Origin: Catenovulum sediminis
GTDB taxonomy: Bacteria; Pseudomonadota; Gammaproteobacteria; Enterobacterales; Alteromonadaceae
Assembly (NCBI RefSeq): GCF_040270295.1
Contig: NZ_JBELOE010000296.1
DNA: 64,000 nucleotides
Direction: 5' to 3' (one strand)
Of the stretch, positions 17,794-25,400 are shown in pieces. The notes under the pieces are model-generated. The model saw only the letters and a list, made by a program, of their open reading frames with translations, was not told the origin of the DNA and did not search any database. The position numbers and the translations under genes were made by a program. How positions within the stretch are numbered: the first letter of the stretch is position 1; the number at the start of each line of letters is the position of its first letter.

Positions 17794-19224
17794 CTATTTG
17801 GTTCGTTGGTAGGCTTCTTTAGCGAGTCGATAACTTAAGTCATAAGCCAAAGTATGAGCATCATCAATGGGCAATCTACGCTCCGCAACCAATTGGGCTA
17901 AAAAACGACAGTCGATGCGACGGGCCACATCATGTCTGGACGGGATTGACAGAAACGCGCGAGTATCGTCATTAAAGCCAACCGTGTTGTAAAAGCCAGC
18001 TGTTTCAGTGACATTATGTCGAAAACGCAACATGCCTTCAGGACTGTCATTGAACCACCAGGCAGGCCCTAATTTCAGACATGGATAATGGCCCGCTAAA
18101 GGCGCTAATTCACGTGCATATGTAGATTCATCCAATGTAAACAAAATGATACGCAAATCACTTTCAGTACCATACTTGGATAATAGCGGATGCAAGTTGT
18201 CAACATAACTTGTGCGAACAGGAATATCGCAGCCTTTGTCTGTACCAAAAGTTTGGTAAAGTTTTTGATTGTGATTGCGAAACACGCCAGGGTGAATTTG
18301 CATCACTAAACCGTCTTCTAGGCTCATACCTGCCATTTCGGTGAGCATTTGAGCTCTAAATAAATCACGCTCTTCTGCTGTAGCACTGCCAGCTAATACT
18401 TTATTTAACAATGTCTGACATTCGGTTGGGGACAAATTGGCGGTTCGAGCTGTTGGGTGACCATGGTCAGACGCTGTCGCACCATGTTGGATGAAAAATT
18501 CGCGGCGTGCTTTTAACGCACGTAAATATCCATGCCAGTCGCTGATGTCTTCACCCGTTTGTTCCGCTAAGGTGACAATACTGGTTGAAAAATTCCAATG
18601 GTCTGGGTCAATCACATCGTCAGGTCTAAACGAGGTGATAACGGTATTTTCTAAGCCCGTTCCTTTTAATTTAGCATGATGTTTAAGCTCATCTGTGGCG
18701 TGCTCGGTGGTTGCTAGTAACTCGATATTGAATTTGTCTAATAGAGCTCTTGGCTTAAACTCATTTGTCGCTAATTTTTGGTTGATTTTGTCGTAATAAT
18801 AATCTGCGGTATTTTCGTCTAACGAGATCTCAAAACCGAATACCGCTTTAAACACATAATCCATCCATATACGTGACGGTGTGCCATGGAATAAATAGTA
18901 GTTGTTTGCAAATACATGCCAAATTTTACGGCTATCTTGCTCGACAGCACCCCCGTCGGTACGTTGAATACCCAGTTCTTCTAATTTAATGCCTTGGCTA
19001 TAAAGCATGCGAAAAACATAATGATCAGGTTTGATTAATAGTTCGGTTGCGTTATTGAAATTTTTATTTTCGGCAAACCATTGAGGGTCAGTGTGCCCGT
19101 GCGGACTGACAATGGGTAGTTTGGCAACTTCATTATACAATTCGCGACTGATGGCTAACTCTTCTGGGTCTCGCTTGAACAACCTATCGTTGTCGAAAAT
19201 TAAGGGTTTTTGTTTGTTGTGCAC
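17794..19224 (-). CDS. uxaC: Uronate isomerase (glucuronate/galacturonate isomerase)
   Basis: A 476-residue amidohydrolase-superfamily enzyme interconverting D-glucuronate with D-fructuronate and D-galacturonate with D-tagaturonate in the cytoplasm. Typical UxaC features are the opening FDNDRLFKRDP, the metal-site motif PIVSPHGHTDPQWF, the central TTEHATDEL stretch, and GFNDDTRAFLSIPSRHDVARR near the C-terminus. The length is normal. The start is GTG 19224 with AAAGG about 9 bases upstream. It sits upstream of the TRAP transporter and ManD, giving the isomerase and dehydratase steps of glucuronate breakdown. The reductases UxuB/UxaB are not in this window. Confidence 0.95.
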   Translation of the reverse strand: MHNKQKPLIFDNDRLFKRDPEELAISRELYNEVAKLPIVSPHGHTDPQWFAENKNFNNATELLIKPDHYVFRMLYSQGIKLEELGIQRTDGGAVEQDSRKIWHVFANNYYLFHGTPSRIWMDYVFKAVFGFEISLDENTADYYYDKINQKLATNEFKPRALLDKFNIELLATTEHATDELKHHAKLKGTGLENTVITSFRPDDVIDPDHWNFSTSIVTLAEQTGEDISDWHGYLRALKARREFFIQHGATASDHGHPTARTANLSPTECQTLLNKVLAGSATAEERDLFRAQMLTEMAGMSLEDGLVMQIHPGVFRNHNQKLYQTFGTDKGCDIPVRTSYVDNLHPLLSKYGTESDLRIILFTLDESTYARELAPLAGHYPCLKLGPAWWFNDSPEGMLRFRHNVTETAGFYNTVGFNDDTRAFLSIPSRHDVARRIDCRFLAQLVAERRLPIDDAHTLAYDLSYRLAKEAYQRTK

Positions 19225-19344
19225 GACAGGTACCTTTATAAACCAAAGTAATCTTATGGTCTATATTACAACAACATTATTTTAAAATAAACTCTGGTGT
19301 GCATAAAGTTCGCTGTCGTTTATTTAACTTGGAGCATTTAAATT

Positions 19345-19701
19345 TTATTTGGCGTTTTTCAGGTCGTAAATTTTGTTCATTGCGACCCATTTTTCACCTG
19401 GTTTTGCCCAGGGTAAGGCTTTTTGATATTTCCACATTAACTGCTCCCAGGCTCGATCTTTTTCTTGCGCTTGTGCAGATGGTTTAAAGTTGTCTGGATC
19501 AAACTCTTCTCCCACTTCCATTATCATAAACAGACGGTCACCGGTTTGATAAATTTCCATATCTAATATGCCCTTGTCACGGATATTTTGTGTGATTTCA
19601 GGCCAGGCATTTTCGGGTTTGTGATAATCGATATATTCTTTAATTAAGTGTTCGTCATTGACTAAATCAAGCGCTAAACATATGCGTTTTACGTTATTCA
19701 C
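19345..19701 (-). CDS. L-rhamnose/L-fucose-type mutarotase family protein
   Basis: A 118-residue protein of the L-rhamnose mutarotase family (RhaM-like, alpha/beta ferredoxin-like fold). It shows the family pattern: an N-terminal beta strand, EYIDYHKPENAWPEI, a central strand (MEIYQTGDRLFMIMEV) and a late tryptophan-rich WEQLMWKYQKALPWAKPGEKW. Members interconvert anomers of 6-deoxy-L-sugars. Because L-fucose is 6-deoxy-L-galactose, an L-galactose role in a porphyran locus is conceivable but unproven. The start is GTG with GAGGA 7 bases upstream. It lies between uxaC and the divergent uxaA. The exact sugar cannot be assigned. Confidence 0.85.
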   Translation of the reverse strand: MNNVKRICLALDLVNDEHLIKEYIDYHKPENAWPEITQNIRDKGILDMEIYQTGDRLFMIMEVGEEFDPDNFKPSAQAQEKDRAWEQLMWKYQKALPWAKPGEKWVAMNKIYDLKNAK

Positions 19702-19909
19702 TACATTTCCTCATTTAATTAGGTTATTTTATATGACTATATTAATTATCTGTCGCTTCTAAATCTCTGCTAAATCGCTTTTAAGGTGTTTTGCTAAATA
19801 CAGCAATACATAACAGTGCATTTGTTGATTAAATTTAGCATAACTGTTGAAGTGACAAATATAAAATTATAACATCATATATAAATTATTTGTTGTAGGT
19901 CTAGCCCAT

Positions 19910-21427
19910 ATGTCAAAGATAGCTGTTCAACGTCAGTTTATACAAGTTCACCCTAACGATAATGTGGTTGTGGCAATTGTGCCCGCGGCGCAAGGTACTG
20001 CGCTACCCGAGCCCTGGCAAGCGATCACTTTGCAGTCTGACGTGCCGGCCGGTCACAAAATTGCGGTGTGTGATTTATCCGCTGGCGATAAAATTTATAA
20101 GTATGGCTATTCTATTGGTCATGCAACAACGGCTATCAATGCAGGTCAACATGTACACAGTCACAACTTGAAAACCAGTTTATCAGGACAGGAGAAATAT
20201 CAGTATCAACCTGATTTTTCTAAAGCCGCTGGGCAGACAACACCCGGTAATCATCCTACTTTTGATGGTTTTGAACGCAAAAACGGACGTGTTGGCATTC
20301 GCAATGAAATTTGGATTATTAATACGGTAGGTTGTGTTAATCAGGCCGCTCGGCGTATTGCGCAGTTGGCTGAAAAACAGTTTACAGAGATGGCTGACGC
20401 TTATGTACCACTGACACATGCTTTTGGCTGTTCACAATTGGGTGATGATTTATCGAATACTCGTAAGTTACTGGCAAGTTTAATGCAGCATGCAAATGCC
20501 GGAGGCGTTCTGGTGATTGGCTTAGGTTGTGAAAATAATCAGCTGAAAGCTTTATTGGCTGAAGCCAGCGGCTTGGACGAATCCAGAGTGGAGTTTTTTA
20601 ACAGCCAGCAAGTTGAAGACGAAATCGAGTATGGTCTGCAAGCTGTAAAACGTTTATTGGACAAAATGCAGGATGACAAACGTACACCTCAGCCAATCGG
20701 CAAATTGACTTTGGGCATGAAATGCGGCGGCTCAGATGGTTTTAGCGGTTTAACCGCTAATGCGGTTGTGGGTCGCATGACAGACAAGTTGACGGCAATG
20801 GGTGGACGGGTGATTTTAACCGAAACACCCGAAATGTTTGGTGCCGAGCAGGTGTTGATGAATCGGGCTGAGAACGAGCAGGTATATCAGCAAATTGTGA
20901 CTTTGGTTAATGACTTTAAACAGTACTTTATTGATAACAAACAGCCTATTTATGAAAACCCGTCACCGGGTAATAAAGATGGTGGTTTAACCACGTTAGA
21001 AGAAAAATCGCTGGGTGCAATCCAAAAAGGGGGGCAGGCGATTATTAATCAGGTGATTGATTATGGCGAAATAGCTGAGAATAGTCAGGGGTTAACCTTG
21101 TTGCAAGGGCCGGGCAACGATGCGGTGTCTTCTACGGCTTTGGCGGCTGCGGGTGCTAATATTGTGTTGTTTACGACTGGCCGGGGTACACCACTTGGTT
21201 TTCCGGTTCCGACCATGAAAATATCATCTAACCCGACGATCGCCGCTAAAAAACCGCATTGGATTGATTTTAATGCGGGTCAGGTTTTAGATTCTGATAT
21301 GACGTTAGATGAATGTGCCGAGCAATTAATGGACTATGTGATTCAAGTGGCTAGCGGTCAAAAAACCAACAACGAAATAAACGACAGCCGTGAAATTGCC
21401 ATATGGAAAAATGGCGTTACTTTATAA
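19910..21427 (+). CDS. uxaA: Altronate dehydratase
   Basis: A 505-residue cytoplasmic dehydratase converting D-altronate to KDG. It has the N-terminal SAF-type domain (with ATTAINAGQHVHSHN, residues about 65-80) and the C-terminal UxaA domain. The latter contains GCSQLGDD, LGCENNQ, the hallmark MKCGGSDGFSGLTANAVVG, ETPEMFGAEQVL and GRGTPLGFPVPTMKISSNP. The length is normal for a two-domain UxaA. It is transcribed divergently from the mutarotase/uxaC group. Altronate derives from galacturonate, or from L-galactonate via tagaturonate; the latter would link this gene to the L-galactose of porphyran. Confidence 0.94.
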   Translation: MSKIAVQRQFIQVHPNDNVVVAIVPAAQGTALPEPWQAITLQSDVPAGHKIAVCDLSAGDKIYKYGYSIGHATTAINAGQHVHSHNLKTSLSGQEKYQYQPDFSKAAGQTTPGNHPTFDGFERKNGRVGIRNEIWIINTVGCVNQAARRIAQLAEKQFTEMADAYVPLTHAFGCSQLGDDLSNTRKLLASLMQHANAGGVLVIGLGCENNQLKALLAEASGLDESRVEFFNSQQVEDEIEYGLQAVKRLLDKMQDDKRTPQPIGKLTLGMKCGGSDGFSGLTANAVVGRMTDKLTAMGGRVILTETPEMFGAEQVLMNRAENEQVYQQIVTLVNDFKQYFIDNKQPIYENPSPGNKDGGLTTLEEKSLGAIQKGGQAIINQVIDYGEIAENSQGLTLLQGPGNDAVSSTALAAAGANIVLFTTGRGTPLGFPVPTMKISSNPTIAAKKPHWIDFNAGQVLDSDMTLDECAEQLMDYVIQVASGQKTNNEINDSREIAIWKNGVTL

Positions 21428-21567
21428 CGCTTTGAATGATAAACCATTGAGTGAATATCCTCAGGCTAGGTATATACCGGAGGATTTTACTCAAAAACAA
21501 AGTGACACTGGCATCGCCGCCATATCATCGCAAGGTTTTTAAATCTACAAGATCCCAAAGCTAAAGC

Positions 21568-21587
21568 CTAGGGCGTGTTTATCTTTG
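21568..21587. repeat. 20-bp repeat, copy 1
   Basis: CTAGGGCGTGTTTATCTTTG occurs here between uxaA and the GH50 gene, and again identically at 63861-63880. The sequences after the 20 bases do not match, so only this terminal piece is shared. It may be the end of a small mobile or repetitive element. The rest of 21428-21774 is intergenic and contains two TTGT-NN-ACAA type sites. Confidence 0.6.
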
Positions 21588-21643
21588 CACTCTTGCCCGA
21601 TAGAAACCTCAGTTAAGACATCCTTTTTGACAAGAAGTTTGCA

Positions 21644-21698
21644 TTGTAAACAAGTTTGATACTATTATGTCTTTTGTTTTGTGTGGAATGTTAACAAT
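21644..21698. promoter_or_regulatory. Candidate operators upstream of GH50
   Basis: Two sites sit upstream of ATG 21775. TTGTAAACAA (21644-21653) is a self-complementary-armed motif. AATGTTAACAAT (21687-21698) is the exact reverse complement of the 12-mer ATTGTTAACATT found at 40216 and 57900. The TTGT-NN-ACAA symmetry resembles operators of GntR/FadR-type regulators; this is a pattern-based inference. Confidence 0.5.
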
Positions 21699-21774
21699 TT
21701 GGCTCTTATCTAAATTCGTTCATCTAAAAAGCGCTGAATTAACCCCCCAACATGATGGTATAAAGGTTCAAACG

Positions 21775-23976
21775 ATGAAAAGAGTGATTTTTACTTGGCT
21801 TGCTAAAGCATGTTTTGTGGCAAGCTTGACAACAAATGCGCTGGCGGCGCAATCATTCACTACGACGGTTCCCGACAGTGTTACCTTATTCAATTTTGAC
21901 AAAGGTTTTGATTTAAGCGGGTTGCAAACCAATGATGCAAGCGTAAGTTTAGTCAAAAAACACGGCTCTCAACAATTGTTATTAGAAACAGGTATACGCT
22001 CTGGCGCACCCGGTGTAACGATAAAACGGCCGTCCGGCAGTTGGGATTTAAATAACTACTATCATGTCAAAATGGATATCACCAACGCTGGCGAACATCC
22101 AGCCAGAATTATTTTTAAAGTGGGGGATCCTGAAGATGGCATGGAAGCATGGCAAATGGAGATCCGTTTTGATTTAGCGCCAGGTGAAACTAAAACTGTT
22201 TCAGATGATATTGTTACTACACCTTGGCGCTTTACTAAACCACTCAATCTTCTAGCTATGCGTGCCGCGCCCGGTCAAGCCAAAACAGATTTAAGCGCCA
22301 TTAACCAAGTTAAAATCACAATTAATTATCCTGCCAACGAGCATAAATTATTAATCGACAATATTCGCGCAACTAATCCAGTACGTTGGGTGGATCCCGA
22401 TGGTTTTTTACCTTTTATCGATCGTTTTGGTCAGTATAAACATGCACATTGGCCCGGAAAAACACTCTCGGTAGATGATTTACGCCAGCAGGCAAAAGAT
22501 GAACAACGCCAGTTAGCGGCTGAGCCTGGTCCGCCTGAGTTTAACCAGTACGGTGGATGGAAAAATGGGCCTCAGCTCAAGGCGACTGGTTATTTTAGGA
22601 CTGAAAAGCATAACGGCGCATGGTGGTTTGTTGATCCAAACGGACGTTTATTTTGGTCTCACGGTGTAGGCGTAGTTCATACGGGGACAGCAACCACAGG
22701 AATTACAGATCGAGAATCATATTTTGAATGGTTACCTGAAAAAGATTCGCCTTTCGGAAAGTTTTATTCTACCGCAAGGCGGGCTTCGCACGGTTATTAT
22801 AAGACTTTAGAAAAACGCGAAACTTATAATTTTACGGCGTCTAACCTGTATCAAAAATATGGTGCCGACTGGCGTGAGGCGTTTGGTCGAGTGACTCATG
22901 CACGTATACGTAGTTGGGGGATGAATACATTAGGTGTTGCGTCAGATCGCCGATTAACAACCGATGGCATTACACCTTATACAGAAACAGTTTGGGTGCG
23001 CGGCACGAAAAAAATTGAAGCGTCTAAAGGCTACTGGGGTAAATTTCACGATGTATTTGACCCCAGTTTTAAACGCCAGTTAAAAAAGGCTTTATCGAAT
23101 CGTGAGCATACGATTAACGATCCTTGGCTATTAGGCTTTTTTATTGAGAATGAATTATCTTGGGGCGCAGAAGGTTCACTAGCTATAGCCACACTAGAAA
23201 GCCCAGCCGATCAGCCAGCAAAAATTGAGTTCGTAAAAGATCTTAAAAACAAATATCAAAATATTTCAGATTTAAATCAAAATTGGGGCACTCATTATAC
23301 CTCGTGGGATGCCATTTTAAATGCAACCAAAGCGCCAGATAAAAACAAAGCATGGACTGATTTAAGTGCTTTTTATAAAAAAATTGTGACAACCTATTTT
23401 GCAACGGTACGCGAAGCGCTAAAAGCAGTTGCACCGAACGCACTTTATTTGGGGTGTCGTTTAGCATGGGCAAATAGTGACACGGTTATTCACACGGCCG
23501 CTCAATACACAGATGTAATCAGTATGAATAAGTATCAATACCATGTTGCGAATGTCGGTTTACCTGAAGGCGTAGATAAACCCATATTGATAGGTGAATT
23601 CCACTTTGGTGCTTTGGATCGAGGCGCATTGCATTTAGGTGTTGTATCGGCCGAAAGCCAGTCGCATCGCGCTGAACTATATACCGAATACTTAGACAGT
23701 GCATTACTTAACCCCTATATCGTTGGCACGCATTGGTTTCAATACGCTGAGCAACCACCAACGGGGCGTGGCGATGGCGAAAACTATAATGTGGGCATTG
23801 TCGATTTAGCGGATAAACCTTTCCCTGAACTGGTTAAAAGTATTAAAGAAGTAGGTTATCGCTTCTATCAATTTCGCAGTGCTGCGGCAGAAAATGATCA
23901 ATTAGTGCAACCGAAAAAGCCAAAGAAGATGGAATACATTCAAGTGGATGAAGATATGCATACCCGGTCAAACTAA
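21775..23976 (+). CDS. GH50 beta-agarase, secreted
   Basis: A 733-residue exo- or endo-acting beta-agarase that cleaves beta-1,4 links in agarose. Start ATG 21775 gives the signal peptide MKRVIFTWLAKACFVASL with AAAGG 9 bases upstream. An in-frame ATG at 21667 would place intergenic operator-like sequence inside the protein. The N-terminal 200 residues form the beta-sandwich seen in GH50. The barrel starts about GGWKNGPQLKATGYFRTEK and carries acid/base Glu460 (FFIENELSWG) and nucleophile Glu608 (LIGEFHFGALDRG). The C-terminal KPKKMEYIQ tail is short and charged. It has no lipobox, unlike the paralogue at 37818-40160. The pair may split the work between secreted and membrane-anchored forms. 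Confidence 0.93.
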   Translation: MKRVIFTWLAKACFVASLTTNALAAQSFTTTVPDSVTLFNFDKGFDLSGLQTNDASVSLVKKHGSQQLLLETGIRSGAPGVTIKRPSGSWDLNNYYHVKMDITNAGEHPARIIFKVGDPEDGMEAWQMEIRFDLAPGETKTVSDDIVTTPWRFTKPLNLLAMRAAPGQAKTDLSAINQVKITINYPANEHKLLIDNIRATNPVRWVDPDGFLPFIDRFGQYKHAHWPGKTLSVDDLRQQAKDEQRQLAAEPGPPEFNQYGGWKNGPQLKATGYFRTEKHNGAWWFVDPNGRLFWSHGVGVVHTGTATTGITDRESYFEWLPEKDSPFGKFYSTARRASHGYYKTLEKRETYNFTASNLYQKYGADWREAFGRVTHARIRSWGMNTLGVASDRRLTTDGITPYTETVWVRGTKKIEASKGYWGKFHDVFDPSFKRQLKKALSNREHTINDPWLLGFFIENELSWGAEGSLAIATLESPADQPAKIEFVKDLKNKYQNISDLNQNWGTHYTSWDAILNATKAPDKNKAWTDLSAFYKKIVTTYFATVREALKAVAPNALYLGCRLAWANSDTVIHTAAQYTDVISMNKYQYHVANVGLPEGVDKPILIGEFHFGALDRGALHLGVVSAESQSHRAELYTEYLDSALLNPYIVGTHWFQYAEQPPTGRGDGENYNVGIVDLADKPFPELVKSIKEVGYRFYQFRSAAAENDQLVQPKKPKKMEYIQVDEDMHTRSN

Positions 23977-24477
23977 TAAAATAACAAAAACACAAGTCAA
24001 TAAAGTTGGGTACAGCAACGCTGGTTTTTTCAGAACCAGCAATGCACATAAAATATACACCAATATACAGTACCCAATCTTTGCCGTTTCTAAGTTACAA
24101 ATATAAAACAATAGGCTGATTGCGAGCAGTAACATGGCAAAGCTGGATAAGTAAGCTTGCCGAAACAGTCGCAGACACTGTTTATTGATATTCGGAATAA
24201 ACTGCGTATTACAGGTTTTGTTCACAAACATTGTCTTGAGTGAGTACAAAGGTAAGACAGAAGCAATCAATACGACACTTATTATAATTTTTTGCTCGAG
24301 CTCAGTGAGACTGATGAGTATAAAATAAACTGAGGCCAATAATAAAATAGCCAATAGATAAAACATCTCTGATTTTATCAGGGCTGTAAGTAGGATACTT
24401 TTATTGCCGAAAATCAACGATTTAAAGTCGCTATCGCTTTTAAAATAGACGATTTTCCGCTGCCATTTGCACCACAC
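23968..24477 (-). CDS. Membrane ORF, probable remnant of an ABC-transporter gene
   Basis: An open frame of 169 codons with about five hydrophobic segments from residue 35 on (for example MFYLLAILLLASVYFILIS and IIISVVLIASVLPLYSL). Its last 9 bases overlap the convergent GH50 stop. The first 25 codons read the Walker A DNA of the ATPase fragment (24414-24569) in the wrong frame and start at a GTG without a ribosome site, so the natural N-terminus is missing. I interpret it as the C-terminal part of an ABC permease joined to a truncated ATPase by deletion. It may be called a hypothetical protein by gene finders. It has no recognisable motif beyond the membrane spans. Confidence 0.45.
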   Translation of the reverse strand: MWCKWQRKIVYFKSDSDFKSLIFGNKSILLTALIKSEMFYLLAILLLASVYFILISLTELEQKIIISVVLIASVLPLYSLKTMFVNKTCNTQFIPNINKQCLRLFRQAYLSSFAMLLLAISLLFYICNLETAKIGYCILVYILCALLVLKKPALLYPTLLTCVFVILLV

Positions 24478-24569
24478 AATAATGTGATGCCAGCAAAAAT
24501 CTGATGATTAAATCGCAAATTAATTTTCTTATTAGGGTATATAATAGAGTCAATACTGACAGTTAGCAT
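24414..24569 (-). pseudogene. Truncated ABC transporter ATP-binding protein
   Basis: ATG 24569 opens a 51-codon frame ending at TGA. It encodes the first strand pair of an ABC ATPase and a textbook Walker A (LLCGANGSGKSSILKAIA, residues about 30-47). Everything after it (Q-loop, LSGGQ signature, Walker B) is absent, and the DNA continues into a different frame with membrane-spanning character. It lies 59 bases downstream of the double-glycine peptide gene on the same strand, the usual place for an export or immunity ABC transporter. Read as the decayed start of that transporter. Confidence 0.7.
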
Positions 24570-24628
24570 AAGGTAGACTTCAAAATTAAACAAAAAAGCT
24601 GAATGTATTCACCCAGCCCACAGGAATA

Positions 24629-24742
24629 TTAAGCAGGAGGAGAGTATAGTAAAAGTGCTACACCAATAACAACTGGGATAAAAAAGCCACCACCATTTAC
24701 CTCTTCAATCTCTTCAAACGTTAACTCTCTAATTTCATTCAT
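24629..24742 (-). CDS. Double-glycine-leader peptide (bacteriocin/microcin-like precursor)
   Basis: A 37-codon gene, ATG 24742 to TAA 24629, with AAAAGGA 8 bases before the start. The first 18 residues, MNEIRELTFEEIEEVNGG, match the classic class II bacteriocin/microcin leader (M.EIREL...EIE.V.GG) cut after Gly-Gly by peptidase-containing ABC exporters. The remaining 19 residues (GFFIPVVIGVALLLYSPPA) are strongly hydrophobic, with a small proline-rich end. Possible roles are an antimicrobial, a signalling peptide or a substrate of a linked exporter. A broken ABC ATPase and a membrane remnant follow on the same strand, so the export system here looks lost. No immunity gene is recognised. It is too short to be picked up by routine gene length cut-offs. 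Confidence 0.75.
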   Translation of the reverse strand: MNEIRELTFEEIEEVNGGGFFIPVVIGVALLLYSPPA

Positions 24743-25400
24743 AATGTATTTCCTTTTAATTAAAATTTTGTGCAATGAACTGCACATAGAAACGATACAG
24801 TATAGGGTTAATAATTTGACTTGCCCTAAAGTATAGTTTTTTACACTAAATCAATCGGTAGAACACATATCCATTTTTTTTGCGATCTGATTCTATATTT
24901 TTAAAATTAATTTAACATTGTAGTCATTAGGACCCTATGTGGGTGTTGTGTTGTTAATTTGGTTATGTTGACCATAACATTTTTCTAATTTGTCTATTTT
25001 TTATATTTAATTCGTTTTTAACATTTAGAATGTTTGATGATTACAAGCATGTCAAATATTTAATGTGCGCGCTGTTGGGCGTATTTTTTAATCTAAATTA
25101 TCGTAGAGATTGTTTCCCTTAATTTTATCGTTTAAGGGATGATAATTAAGGTTTGGCGATTAAAATTTTTTAAATTCATTGGGATGAAGCTACAAAGTAT
25201 AACGTTTTACCTCACCTTTTAGTTGATTTGAATATATTGGTGTAAAGTAGTTGTTGCAAATGAGAGGATATTTTTCTAATATTTTGCTACCGGTGGCACT
25301 CTTGGTGAGTGGGTTATGGATGTTGATGGATTGTAAATGTATTTGTGCGAGATATTCACCGTGCACAAATCGGGATATTGGATTTTATAGGAAATACACG
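24743..25400. promoter_or_regulatory. Long AT-rich intergenic region with hairpins
   Basis: About 650 bases separate the divergent peptide gene and the DUF1549 operon. I see no supported gene. Two inverted repeats are present: GTTATG-TTGAC-CATAAC at 24962-24978 and TCCCTTAA/TTAAGGGA at 25115-25139 (9-nt loop). An in-frame TTG at 25251 could extend the DUF1549 protein upstream, but ATG 25401 is better supported. The promoter for the cytochrome operon probably lies here. Confidence 0.4.

Noticed and set aside
21667..21774. Upstream start for the secreted GH50
   Set aside because: This stretch contains the exact 12-bp motif found upstream of other galactan genes and lacks a ribosome site. ATG 21775 has both a ribosome site and a signal peptide.
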